A stretch of DNA of 64,000 bases from Euphorbia lathyris (taxonomy: Eukaryota; Streptophyta; Magnoliopsida; Malpighiales; Euphorbiaceae). Below are positions 12,098 to 22,879 of this stretch, piece by piece (the stretch's first letter is position 1; every line of letters begins with the position of its first letter). A program made the translations under genes and the position numbers. A model generated the notes under the pieces. That model did not search any database. It worked only from the letters and a program-made list of their open reading frames with translations, and was not told the origin of the DNA. The stretch is taken from assembly GCF_963576675.1 (NCBI RefSeq), contig NC_088911.1, positions 85,403,256-85,467,255 of the forward strand, written 5' to 3'.

Positions 12098-13303
12098 CTA
12101 ATCCTTCTCATCGGCTGCAACTTCTTCCCCTGGTCTACACAAAAGGAAATTCATCAGAAATTAAAGGAGAGAACATGAAAAATAGAAAAATATTTTAACA
12201 GTACCAAAGTTGTTGCAAAGTCAATTTACACCCTATACTTTTTAAAGGCCCACCCAAGGCTACAAGCGCACAAGGCACTAGGCTGGGCACCTTTAGCACC
12301 CCAAAGGCACACCCTTGTGATCCTGGTGCGATCATGATACGCACGCCACAGGGTTTTAATCTCCTTGGACTAGACACATTTAGTGTCCAAAATAAACAAA
12401 GACTTTGAAAAGGTGCGGATGGATACACAACGGAAACTGACTTTGTAGATGGGTATGATGAAGATGAAGCGGATCAAATCCCTTAAGAAGTATTTGATGA
12501 CTGAGTGATGAATTTTGAGATTTTTGAAGAGAAGTAGCTATTAGTCAATTTAGAATTCACTATTTAGTTCAACACTTGACTTTAAAATATGGGGTTTATT
12601 GCATCTTAGAATTTATGAATAACAATTTATCATGATTTAGTATTTAATGCTCCATTTTGATTTTAGAAATTTATCTTTTATTATATTTTAAATATTATTA
12701 TTTAGGATAGAGTAGAAAAAGTATAAATGTGGCTTCTCGATTTCCAAACATATATATGTGGTTTAAAGGTTTAAAAGTTTGTAATTACTAGTATGTAGTT
12801 TGTGCAAACTTATGTGAGTCAATTTTTCAGTCAGAAAATACTTGTGATTTAGTTAATTTGTAAAGTCAGTCTTTTTTATTACTCTATTAGTTAAAACAAT
12901 TTTTTTTTTTGCTGCAGAATGTCTTTGTTTGCAAACTACACAAACCACATACACTTTTAAACCACATATCCATATTTGCAAATCTAGAAAATATAAAGAT
13001 AACTTTCTTTCAGATTAAGGTTCACTGAAGTACCACTTTCAACTTACCATTCAAGAAATTATGAAATGTAAAGGTCCAAAGATCAATTCAAAAAGGAAAA
13101 AAAAGAAATGAGAAAGTCAGAATTGATTGTGAAAGAGTTAATTGAGATTATAGATACCTTTTAGATCGCTTTTTCCGATCAATACCAATACAAGTCTGCA
13201 GTTCCTCTATGCTCAAGATATCTGCAAGCTTACATTGAAATAAGCCACAACTATCCATGAAAGCATCCGATTTTTCCAAGTCAGGAAACGTGAGATGATT
13301 TCT
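12098..13303 (-). CDS. 3' end of an unrecognised host gene (last two exons)
   Basis: On the minus strand an open stretch (13303 down to 13158) encodes a protein-like segment including DLEKSDAFMDSCGLFQ and SIEELQTCIGIDRKKRSK. It ends AAAAG|GTATCT, a donor site. A 37-nt terminal exon lies at 12134-12098, preceded by the acceptor TTTCCTTTTGTGTAG. Joining them in phase gives RPGEEVAADEKD and a stop. Frame continuity across a 1023-bp GT-AG intron is good evidence for a real gene tail. A strong pyrimidine-rich acceptor near 13345 precedes a second open phrase (ALVLMENAKDNIKKSSH) in another frame, so there may be a one-base frameshift, or a different exon start. I do not recognise the family. It could be expressed or a pseudogene. 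Confidence 0.45.
12190..12440. other. GC-richer block inside the candidate intron
   Basis: Repeated AAGGC/GCACC phrases make this block GC-richer than its surroundings. It looks like a fragment of a dispersed repeat, but I see no inverted ends or target duplication. Confidence 0.3.
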
Positions 13304-13682
13304 TTATGTTGTCTTTCGCATTTTCCATTAATACAAGTGCTGCAACAAGTTCAAAAAGGAAAACAGTTAAAAATTGTCCTAGTCTACGAGAATCAAGTCC
13401 GCTATACATCAAGTTGATTATAGGGTCTCATCAGAGGTCTATTCACAGAAAAAGGCCCTTAATTTTTCTCTGAGACTCGATGGTGATTTGTAAGAGATCA
13501 CCAAACTTCCTTAATTCTTAAATGATTTTATTAAATGTGAAACCCTGCTTTAAACATACTAGCAGTAGTATCCATAAGGATAAGAGTTCTTTTGGAAAAC
13601 TCCCAAACCATAAAACTTCATACATAAAAATAAACTCTTGAAAAATAACAATTAGTTAATAAAACAAACTAAATAATTTAAA

Positions 13683-14595
13683 ATAACAACAACAACAAAG
13701 CCTTAGTCCCGAAATGATTCGGGGTCGGCTAACATGAACCATCATATAAAACCGTGAAATCAAGTCGTGTGATCGACACAAATTCGCTCCCTCCACTCCG
13801 TCCTATCCACTAACATATTTTCCTCAATTACCAGTAAACTCATATCACTCTCGATCACCCTCCTCCAAGTTTGCTTAGGTCTTCCCCTGCCCCTCACCAC
13901 TACATCCCTTTGCCACTCTTCGGCTCTCCTAACTGGCGCATCAAGCACTCTACGTCTCACATGGCCAAACCACCTTAGTCGGTTTTCTCTCATTTTATTC
14001 TCAATAGATGTGACCCCTACTTTTGTCCTAATTATTTCATTACTCACCAGATCCTTTCTCGTATGACCACACATCCATCTCAACATACGCATCTCCGCCA
14101 CCGACATCTTATGGATGTGGCTATGTTTCACTTCCCAACACTCCGTACCATATAACAATGCTGGTCTAATTGCCGTCCGGTAGAATTTCCCCTTCAATCT
14201 ATTAGGCATGCCGGGGTCACAAAGGAAACCCGTAGCACTCTTACACTTCGACCAACCAGCTTTAATCCTATGAGCAACATCTCCATCTTCTTCTCCATCC
14301 GTTTGGATAATAGATCCTAAATACCGGAAGCAATCCGAGGCCTGAACAACTCTCCCATCTAAGGTGATTATCCCTTAGATGGTATACCATCTGCAAACAG
14401 CAACCAACACAATATCATCTGCAAACAGCATGCACCATGGTATACCATCTTGAAGTGAACTTGTTAGTTCATCCATAACGATGGCAAAAAGAAATGGGCT
14501 TAGTGCGGAACCTTGATGCACTCCAATCTTAATAGGAAACTTTTCAGTCTTCCCAACACTAGTAGACCTAAACCTACATCAGTAACTGTCCTACT
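13683..14595 (-). mobile_element. 5'-truncated RTE-clade LINE
   Basis: The minus strand encodes the end of a non-LTR reverse transcriptase. It begins with an HQGSALSPFLFAIVMDELT segment (about 14545-14480), continues with the FADDIVL catalytic motif near 14425, and ends with the RTE-type tail at 14209-13760. The 3' end has the CGAATCATTTCGGGACTAAGGC phrase followed by (TTG)n, as in plant RTE elements. Endonuclease and early RT motifs are missing, as expected for 5' truncation. It sits in the same orientation as the candidate host gene and may lie in one of its introns. Confidence 0.88.
13760..14209 (-). pseudogene. RTE LINE reverse transcriptase C-terminus
   Basis: This 149-residue open frame contains AIRPALLYGTECW, RMLRWMCGHTR, ENRLRWFGHVRRR and a GRGRPKQTWRRVI segment, the conserved C-terminal blocks of plant RTE polyproteins. 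It belongs to the reverse transcriptase that copies LINE RNA at a nicked target. The frame is intact from the thumb region to the stop, but the catalytic RT core upstream is interrupted by an internal deletion near 14360-14420. It starts inside the original protein, so the ATG is incidental. Confidence 0.88.
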
Positions 14596-14606
14596 CCAAG
14601 AAAGTG

Positions 14607-14690
14607 GGTGAATTGCTAATAGCAAGTTCAAATGCAGTAAGAATAACCTGAGCTCTTGTCATAATAACAGCATTTAAAAAAAGAAAAAAG
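14607..14690 (-). other. Possible upstream exon of the minus-strand host gene
   Basis: The minus strand reads VILTAFELAISNSPTFL after an acceptor-like CTCAG and before a GTAGG donor-like site, immediately upstream of the RTE insertion. The phrase looks protein-like but is short. If real, the RTE lies in the next intron. Confidence 0.3.
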
Positions 14691-14699
14691 CAGACACTT

Positions 14700-15668
14700 G
14701 TGACTCCCAAGTATAATTTTGATATGGGGGTTGTGTGCGGGGGGAGGTGCGTGAAGAAATCCATTTATTGACTAAAAAGTAGAAGTCACGATTGTCAAAT
14801 TGGTACTTAAATATTCAATTGGAAGTCCATTTCCTAACTGAGTTGAATTGAAACATAAATCATAAGATGTAGGATGTAGTGAAGTTAACAACGTTTATTA
14901 TAGGTCAAGCTAATTAGCATATCCTGACACACATTAACCTCCAGTAATTAGCATTTAGAACCAACAGGTGCATGGTGATGGTAACAGCTACCAAGATCTT
15001 CCCATAGATAGACTGTCTAAATGGTTTCAGTAGTTGTTATGATCTTAGAAAGCACTAATTCGTCAAGCAACACATCCAGTAGAATCACACTTTCATGGAC
15101 TTTTCAATTGAAAGAATTACATTATCTACATATGAAGAAAAGATTCGACTTACAAGCTCAGACTCGGATAAAGAACAGAGCCACATATGTATTCAATGCA
15201 ATGCAGTTATTTCCCAAAAACTCTTGTATTGGATCCATTCAAGGAACTACTACAAAGCTGCTATATAATATGAAAAAGAATAATGTCCAACCTGTGAAGA
15301 AAATATATAACTGCTAGAAAGAGCATACTCTAGGCCGAGCATCTGTTCGTACAGCTCACTAACCTAACTGAACCAATTTTTGATACATTTTATCACCTAA
15401 CTAAATTTCAGAACTTAGCATGTATTATTAGTCTAGTTGCCAACCGAATTAACTGAACTTTTACCCCATTTATCCAATGAAATGCAGAAAGGATGCTCCG
15501 GAAGTGAATGTGCTAATCCTTAGATTGTTTAAGCATCTACAAGATACAACATAAATGAATTCTAACCTAATAGATAAATATGAAAAAAAAAACTATTCCC
15601 TTGTACACTACACTAACAAGAAGAAGCATGTATATATACCTAAATCAAACAATTCATACCCAGCAAAA
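14700..15668. other. Intergenic or intronic stretch, no certain gene
   Basis: The 98-residue plus-strand ORF at 15021-15317 has no recognisable motif. On the minus strand a TTTTCTTCACAG acceptor at 15292 and a GAGCTT|GTAAGT donor near 15158 might bound another exon of the 12-15 kb gene, but frames between them are not continuous. Confidence 0.3.
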
Positions 15669-16303
15669 TGTTGAGAAAATTAACTATTAATTTAAAACAA
15701 TTAAGGAATTGTTGTGAAGTTCTAATTATGAAGAACTATTTTTGTAATTTGTATGAATTAAGGAGTGATTTCATGTAATTTGTAAATTAAAAAAAAATAA
15801 TAATAATGAAAGTTGGACCACCGAAATTGGTGGTCAAGTAAATGAAGTTGACCACCGAAATCGGTGATCAACATAATGGGCAGCAGCAATTTGCTGCTGC
15901 CTAATTAGTTGGGCTAGGCCAGCAATAATTGCTGGCCAGCCAAGGAGATGCACTATATATTGAGAGTTTCATATTTGGATTGTGAAAAAAATTAAGTAAG
16001 AATAAGAAAGAAAAAAGAGAGTGGGAGAAAGATGTAGTTGTGAGGAGGTACAATGGTACCTTGTGAATTTTGAGTGTTTATTAGAGGGAAGTTTAATTAT
16101 TTTGGGGAGAGACAAAATAGTAAAGATAATTATTTCGGGTCTTTTCGGGAAACACCTGAGTGTACTATTTTAGTTTTATCTCATTGTAACTCTAGAAAGT
16201 TTCTAGAGAGTACCCTCTTGTAACCTCATAAATTCAATAAAATTCTTATGTTTGAGATTTATCGCTTCCGCTAAATTGTCGCAATCAATAAAAATTCCCA
16301 ACA
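15669..16303 (+). mobile_element. Solo LTR of a Ty1/copia-type element, 635 bp
   Basis: Starts TGTTGAGAAA, ends TTCCCAACA (TG...CA with a TGTTG/CAACA inverted pair) and is flanked by a 5-bp duplication CAAAA (15664-15668 and 16304-16308). A TATATATT box lies at about 15952 and CAATAAAATTC near 16236 resembles a polyadenylation signal. No interior or second LTR follows, so it is a recombination product. Orientation is set by the TATA and polyA order. Confidence 0.9.
15815..15943 (+). repeat. Row of four hairpins in the solo LTR
   Basis: Four consecutive inverted repeats occur in about 130 bp: TTGGACCACC/GGTGGTCAA, GTTGACCACCG/CGGTGATCAAC (one mismatch), GCAGCAGCAA/TTTGCTGCTGC, and GGCCAGCAAT/ATTGCTGGCC. 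The last one ends about 10 bp before the TATA box. Confidence 0.85.
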
Positions 16304-16308
16304 CAAAA

Positions 16309-16825
16309 TCGTGGCCCACCACACCCACGCATTGTATTTATTCCAAACAAGAGCATGCCCACTCAATTCCTCCAGATTTCATGCAAATATATAATTTAAG
16401 GTTTTAATTCCATGAAATGGCAATTAATGTTCATCACATCACTCAGTGGTAATATAGTAAAAATAGGGGTTTCACATATTCTTTACTCGACTTCGATAAA
16501 ATGAAATAAGAATTAGGCATTTAGGATTAGTCCTTTTACTTGCCTTAAATGAAATTAAGGCAGTGTCAGTGACCCGGAAGCATGGTTCGATTGATAAGTG
16601 CAAATTATATTATGATAATCACGGAATTAAGAGCTAAAAATAATGCTAATTAGACTTAATCAATAGCCAAAATCCTTATAATTTGTCTTATCTGTGCAGG
16701 TTGTTATAGGAAGCCTCTGCCTGCGCTGAAAGGTCAAGAAACAGTCAAACTGATGGGGAAATGGGGATCATGTGACGAGACTTGGGAAAGGAGAAAAAAG
16801 GAATCTCAATGCTGAACCCACACAA
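16309..16825. other. Flank of the copia insertion, no gene seen
   Basis: A phrase around 16590-16710 (GATAAGTGCAAATT ... CTGTGCAGG) resembles the beginning of some gypsy LTRs, but no end could be fixed. The sequence continues across the copia insertion at 36160. Confidence 0.35.
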
Positions 16826-16830
16826 GTCTC

Positions 16831-16968
16831 TCTTGTATAACAGAGAAACATAGAAAAGAAGAAATCCAGAATTCTTTCTTATAGAAAACAATAACAGATA
16901 GATGTATTTATAGAACTGATAAAGGTAAAATTACTAAAACACCCTTAAGCTAATTATAATATCTAACA
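16831..16968 (-). repeat. 3' LTR of the copia element
   Basis: It is 138 bp and on the minus strand runs from TGTTAGATAT to ATACAAGA. The end is GA rather than the usual CA, but both copies agree and the target duplication fits this boundary. It differs from the 5' LTR at one position by eye. Confidence 0.92.
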
Positions 16969-16980
16969 CTCCTCCCTCAA
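16969..16980 (-). promoter_or_regulatory. Polypurine tract of the copia element
   Basis: TTGAGGGAGGAG on the minus strand directly precedes the 3' LTR and overlaps the end of the pol frame. Confidence 0.85.
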
Positions 16981-18959
16981 GCTTGTGAAGATGTAGAACG
17001 CATTCCAAGCTTGAACAAAACAGAAGTCACATTTGAACTAGGTAGACATTTGGTGAGAAAGTCTGCCAGTTGTAACTTGGTACTGATATAAGGTGTATCT
17101 ATGAATCCAGAAACATATTGCTCCCTGACCACATGACAATCAATATCAATGTGCTTGGTTTGCTCGTGAAAAACCGGATTGGCAGCAATGTATATGGCTG
17201 ATTGATTATCACAGTGCATGAGTATAGGCAAAGACACTGAAATCTGAAATTCCTTCAATAAGTAACTCAACCATTTTAGTTCACAGACTGTTGTTGCCAT
17301 AGCCCTGTACTCAGCTTCAGCAGATGAACGACTCACCGTTGTTTGCTTCTTTGATTTCCAGGAAATCAAAGATTTCCCTAATAGAATACAATACCTTATA
17401 ACTGACTTTCTTGTCACTTTACAACGTCCCCAGTCCGAATCACATAAACTAATCAGTTGAAAATCATTGTCTTTAGGATAGAATAACCCCAAATGCGAAG
17501 TACCTTTCAAGTATTTTAAGACATGAATTGCTACTTGCATATGAACCTCTGTAGGATTCATCATAAACTGACTTAGCTGTTGAGTTATGAAGGAAATATC
17601 AGGTCTTGTAAAGCCAAGATATAGAAGTCTTCCTATAATTCTTCGGTATCTCTCTGGATATGCACAAATCTTGGACTGATCATCAAGTTTAACACCACTA
17701 GGCATTGGACTATTAACAACATGTGCATCAGTAAGACCCGCATCATCTATCATCTCAGAAATGTATTTTTGTTGAGATAGAAATAAGCCATCTGGTGATC
17801 TTGCCAATTCCACACCTAGGAAGTACCTAGCTTGGCCAAGATCTTTAATTGTAAAGGCCTTATCTAATGCAATCTTGACTTCAGAGATTAATCTTTCTGA
17901 AGAGCCAGTAATCAAAGCATCATCAACATAAATGATAATCACAAGAAAATCATCCTTAGTTGTCTTAGTAAAGAGACAATAATCATGATAGGATTTTACA
18001 AAACCCAAATCAAGCAATTTGCTGGTGAATTCCTTGTACCATTGCCTACCTGCTTGTTTTAACCCATACAATGACTTGTTTAGTTTACATACCTGCCCTT
18101 TTTCTGCTTTTGTATAACCCACTGGTGGCTCTAAATAAATGTCCTCATCAACATAACCATGCAAATAAGCGTTGTTTATGTCAATTTGATGAATAGTCCA
18201 TCCTTTTACAGCAGCAATGGCAAGAAATAACCTTACCGTGACTACTTTAGTGACAGGAGAGAAGCTTTCAGTATAGTCAACCCCATGCTTTTGATTGTAA
18301 CCTCTTGCTACAAGACGAGCCTTAAACCTCTCCACTGAACCATCTGAGTTATATTTAACTCGAAAAACCCACCTAGTAGTAATGGTATTCTTTCCTGGAG
18401 GCAATGTAGTAAGAGTCCAGGTATCATTAGTTTCAAGAGCTGAAAGTTCAGCATCCATTGCTTTAACCCAGGCAGGATCTGATTTAGCTTCAGAATAGGT
18501 TTGAGGTTCTTTGACTTTAGAAATTTGAGTTAAAAAGGCATGATAATGAGGAGAAAAGGTAACTGAAGAACCAAAAGAAGGATCAGAAGTAGTGTGGGCA
18601 GAATTAACAACAAAATCTGTCATCCAAGTAGGTTGCTTTTTAGTCCTGTGAGATTGTCTAAGAACAGGTGTTGGTTCAATAGAAGATCTGGAAACTGAAG
18701 TAGGGGAAGCAGGAAAAGAAGAAGGAGAAGAAGATTGCATAAAAGTAGGAGGTGAAACTAAGTCTACAGATGTAGAAGTAGAAGGAATAGAAGAAGGAGA
18801 AAGGGAAGTAGAAAATAAAGGTTCTGTAGGTAAAATAGGAAGGTCTGGGGGATCAGAAGAAATAGGAAGTGGTAAAATAGAAGTGTCAGGTGTGGATGTA
18901 GAAGAAGAGGAAGAAAAAGGGGAAAATGGTTTCGTAAAATTCAACATCCCGGGAGACAC
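16977..18959 (-). pseudogene. Copia pol: reverse transcriptase and RNase H
   Basis: This 660-codon frame starts in the Ser/Pro-rich linker after integrase. RT_copia follows from about residue 185 (RWVFRVKYN, KARLVARGY, DINNAYLHG) with the catalytic YVDDALITG near residue 345. RNase H_copia is at the C-terminus (CDSDWGRCK, SRSSAEAEYRAM, HCDNQSAIYIA, HEQTKHIDIDCH). These copy the RNA genome to DNA in a virus-like particle. The frame is open to its natural stop at the purine tract, but it is shifted relative to integrase by an indel near 18920, where the upstream frame runs into FFFLFF. Confidence 0.95.
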
Positions 18960-19446
18960 AAAATTTATGTGTATCCAAGTTATACACCTTGTATCCCTTT
19001 TGCCCCTGTGCTAATCCCATGTAAATAGCTCTATAAGCTCGCACCTCAAACTTGGTCTTATGTGGTTTGGTGTTTGTAATGTAGCATAGACAGCCAAAGA
19101 CTTTGAAAGAATCCAACTTAGGATCCACACCCGTGAGAATGGAAAGAGGACTCTTCCAATGTAATACCCTTGTAGGTAAAACATTAATGATTTGTGCTGC
19201 ATGTAACATAGCTTCTCCCCAATACTTAGGAGATAGATAAGCCTGATGCAGCAAAGCCCTGGCTATCTCAGTGAGATGTATGTGCTTCCGTTCTACTACA
19301 CCGTTTTGTTGAGGTGTGTAAACACAAGTTTTCTCATGAATAATACCATGAGAATGAAAAACTTGTTGAGTTAATGTGTTAGTGAACTCAGTACCATTGT
19401 CTGTCCTGACATGTTGCACCTTTGCATTAAACTGAACAGAAACCAT
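18886..19446 (-). pseudogene. Copia integrase, C-terminal part
   Basis: The segment carries VRTDNGTEFTN and QQNGVVERKH, holding the second Asp and the Glu of the DDE triad, followed by the copia C-terminal block (FGCLCYITN, YRAIYMGLAQGQKGY). It is in frame with the upstream part but separated from it by a TGA at 19447-19449. It ends in the shifted frame at 18886. Confidence 0.92.
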
Positions 19447-20645
19447 TCAGATAAATTGATCAAGTAATTGAGGAACTTGAGATTTATAATGCAATAAGAA
19501 AATCCAAGTAACCCTAGAGAAATCATCAACCACTGTCATCATATATCTTTCTCCATTAGTTACAGGACTTCTATAAGGACCCCACAAATCCACATGAATG
19601 AGAGAAAAACAACTAGAAGTTTTAATAGAACTAGAATAAAAGACCTTTCGAGTTTGTTTCGACGTGTGACAGACATCACAAACAGATACATTTTTAGAAG
19701 CAACAGAACCAAACAATTTATTTAAAGCTTGATAAGAAACATGACCTAGTCTGAGGAGCCAAATGCTATGGACATCAGAATCTTTCACATGATTAACATG
19801 AAGTTGAGCAACACCAACATAACTCTGCAGAACACTAGGGTGAAAAGAAGCTTGATTGAGCATATAAAGCCCGTTATAGCAAGAACCAACAGCTAAAATT
19901 CTGCTAGAGACCTGGTCTTGTAGAATACAATGAGAAGCAAGAAATTGAATTAAAATCTTGCTATCAGCCAATAACTGTCCCACTGAGAGCAGATTAAATT
20001 CAAATTGTGGCACGTAAAGAACCCCTTGTAAAATTATATCCTGGCTTAACATAATTGTGCCTGTGATAAGCACCTTCTGTGCTTGTCCATCAGGTAAATA
20101 GATATTTCTAGAGTGGGACAAATGTTCTTGGGAAGAAAAACTTTGCAAATTATTGCACATATGTGTAGAAGCTCCAGAATCTATTATCCACACAAAAGAA
20201 ACAGAACTATTTGTGCTAGCAACTGATGTAACAGACAAGGCATACATACCACTGCTTGCAAAGGCTGTGAAAGCCGGCTTAGCCTCTGAGACAGACTTGC
20301 CTTTAAGTAGGCGTTGTAACTCCTTCTGCACTAACTTCATGACACCTTTTTCCATGCCTTTGTTGCCACTGAAATATTCCTCATTTCCATCATCATCACT
20401 AACATCATCGAGTGGTGAATCAAGTTCTGTATTCACAAAAGCAGCAGTAGCAGAACTAGAACCAGAAACATGATTAGTAGCAGAAGTATTAGATTTTTTG
20501 CCTTTATACCAGTCCGAAAAGCCGTGTAACAGAAAACATTCCTCTTTCACATGCTTATATCGTTTACAATGAGTACAATATTTGTCACTCTTGTTCTCTT
20601 TGTCTTTAGAATTATTCCTTTTGTTAGAGGTTGTTTTGAAAACTG
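19447..20645 (-). pseudogene. Copia gag end, protease and integrase N-terminus
   Basis: On the minus strand the sequence resumes right after the Tat insertion with a CCHC zinc knuckle (CTHC...H...C, about 20580-20540). The protease motif IIDSGASTHM follows near 20180, then the pre-integrase zinc domain (RLGHVSYQALN ... CDVCHTSKQTR) and the integrase core start (HVDLWGP, VVDDFSRVTWIF). In the zinc domain the first expected His is changed (WLLRLGH). The frame ends at a premature TGA at 19447. The ATG at 20550 is not the true start, because the polyprotein begins at 35962. Confidence 0.93.
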
Positions 20646-20794
20646 GTGTTGGCCCAAAATAAATAAAATTTATTTTACATATATATATATATAATGCTTG
20701 TTGTTAAATTTAGGATATAGTTTATATTTTGTCTAGGAAATAATAATAATAAATAAAAATCAGAAAAACAATTCGTAAGCTCACCTCAAATACG

Positions 20795-21085
20795 CGGGGC
20801 GTGTATTTTCACACGCGGGGCGTATTCCACACACCCGAAGACGTTCCGCTTCAGAGACTGCTTTACGCGGGGCGTGTCTTCCTATACGCCATGCGTAAAG
20901 CACATCAACAAGGCGTTCCAAGTTCAGGAGCACAAACACACGGGGCGTCCTTCTCTTACGCAGCGCGTACTTTCCTACGCGGGACGTAACACCAGAGGCG
21001 CCACGTGCAGATACCATCAACGAAAACGCACAAGCTTCAGGACCTCCAATACGTAGGGCGTAACCAACGATACGCGGGGCGTATC
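20795..21085 (+). repeat. GC-rich TACGC-GGG-GCGTA array in Tat U3
   Basis: Some ten copies of the short inverted repeat (T/C)ACGC-NNN-GCGT(A/G) are scattered over 290 bp, interspersed with CAGGAGCACAAACAC-like spacers. The array ends about 160 bp before the TATA box. The same array is at about 33296-33590 in the 3' LTR and an expanded version lies behind pol. Confidence 0.88.
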
Positions 21086-21242
21086 GCCTCTTCCGGCAAC
21101 AGTTGGAAGCAGTCAATGGAAGTTGATGGTAGTTAGTAGAAGTTGAGGTAGTGGGGTGATGTGGCATGGAGGTAGTTGTGTTAGTTGGTGAATAATTACC
21201 AAAATGCCACTGCATAATTACCAAAATACCACTCCAAAATAC

Positions 21243-21251
21243 TATAAATAG
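21243..21251 (+). promoter_or_regulatory. TATA box of the Tat LTR
   Basis: ACTATAAATAGACCCCC is a strong plant TATA box followed by a pyrimidine-rich start region. The same box is at about 33748 in the 3' LTR. Confidence 0.75.
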
Positions 21252-22497
21252 ACCCCCTCCCCTTCATTAAAATCACACTCAATCACAACACAAAACCCCT
21301 CTCTAAAGGTCCCTTTCAATGTTCTCTAGTTCCTAGTTTCAAGTTCTTAGTTCTTCAAGTTCTTGTTTCCTCTTTCCATTTTCTAGCTTTCTTTCTAGCT
21401 AATTTAGCTTCCTTTAGCTTCAATTCAAGTTCCAAAGCCTCTTTTCAAGTTTCTCGACTCAAATTAGTGTTTTTAAGTCGTTACTCTGTTCAAGTTTTCA
21501 ATTAGAATTTCCTTTCTTAAGTAATTTTCCAGATTCGTCCATCCTTTTTCAAAGCTCAATTCTATCCATTTAAAGTCATTTTTTGCTTTCAACCCCTTCG
21601 ACAAAGTTGTTCTTAACGTCCTGAATTTCAATCTAGACTTTTGATTTACTTAATTCCGTGTACGGAAACTCCGTTTACAAGCTGATCTTTGCACCTCAAA
21701 TCATTTTAGACATTATGTTTCCAGATTTTTCCAGATTCAACTAGTCATTTTCAATCCTCAATTTCGTCTATTTGCAATTCGTTTTAGCCTTCGATCCCTT
21801 ATAGAAAGTTGTTCCTAACTTCCCGAAGTTCAATTTACACTATTTACTTGCCCAATTCCGTGTTCTCAAGCACTCCAACCAAGCTCCCGAAATTAAGGTT
21901 TAAATCTGCCCCATTTGCCTACCAACGTTTTGCCAAGATCATATACCGTACGGGCCCGACCGGTTGCAGCTCTCCAAGGACCTCACGCCGACACCAAAAT
22001 TTGACATCAATCCGAGATAGCTATTGTGGATCCGAGTTTGTTGTTGAATTCCAATTTGTGTATTGCATTTCAATTCTTCGTATTGATTTGTTCGTTCTAA
22101 TTCAATTGATTACCTATATGTTTAATATGGAGGTTTCTCAATTGTAATTCATTTCCAATTTCATGTACTCAAACCTTTATTCATCAATAAAATACCAATT
22201 TTCACCAAATCTCGTGTCAATTTCACACTTTAAATTTCTTTATTTTCTCGTCTTCAATTTACCCGCATTAGCTTAAATAAAACAAATTATCTAGCAAAGT
22301 TTCTATAACGGCGCTAGAGACCCAAGAGGGACTTTTTCAATCCTTGCGTCCCTCGCCAATCGTTTCGTTTAGAATTCAAGTTTTTGGCGCGCATATCCCA
22401 TAAACTTAACCATTTCAATTGAGAAGTAATCTTCTCTGGCACGCCCGCACCCTAACCACACGTGACAAGGTTGAAATTAGCATATTCGCAAAATAAT

Positions 22498-22666
22498 GCT
22501 AACAATTTTTGGCACGCCCAGTGGGACCTTTGTTTTTTTTTAGCTACCAAAAATTGTGTCTATACTCGTTTTTTACGTTCTTAATTTTTCCACACTCATT
22601 ATCCCACTTCCACTTTACCAAAATTTATTAGCTAACGCTAACAATTTTTGGCACGCCCAGTGGGAC
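22498..22666 (+). promoter_or_regulatory. Duplicated LTR end and primer binding site
   Basis: The 30-bp phrase GCTAACAATTTTTGGCAC|GCCCAGTGGGAC spans the LTR end and primer site at 22498-22527, and recurs exactly at 22637-22666, 139 bp downstream. TTTGGC...CCCAGTGGGA is of the kind seen in Tat and Athila elements. I could not assign the tRNA with confidence. Confidence 0.8.
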
Positions 22667-22879
22667 GTTTTATTTTTTGTTTTGGCTTAGCCAAAAATTT
22701 GTAAGACTTGTTTTTTCATACCACGTATATATTCTTCATGCTCATTTTTTAACCCACTTGTTTTTCATGCCTTGCTTTTGTTCCGTTAATAAGCATTTAT
22801 TTATTTCCTTGTTCTTTCTTTTTCAGCACTAGATTACTAACATAATTTCATAATTTTCACCCATAAGTACTCACGAAGA

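Larger units (their letters stand above)
20647..22504 (+). repeat. 5' LTR of the Tat element
   Basis: Starts TGTTGGCCCAAAAT and ends ATGCTAACA. U3 has an array of TACGC-NNN-GCGTA motifs (about 20795-21085), then a TATAAATAG box at 21243 and a transcript start region rich in CT. About 50 differences and a small (TA)n length change separate it from the 3' LTR, roughly 2.7%. Confidence 0.95.

Noticed and set aside
20153..20473. 106-residue plus-strand ORF opposite copia pol
   Set aside because: It is antisense to the protease region, whose minus-strand frame has clear motifs; this is a shadow frame.
20801..21224. ORFs up to 147 residues in the Tat LTRs, present twice (also 33286-33729)
   Set aside because: They follow the GC-rich U3 array on both strands and lie in the promoter region of the LTR. 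Presence in both LTRs reflects duplication of the LTR, not gene conservation.
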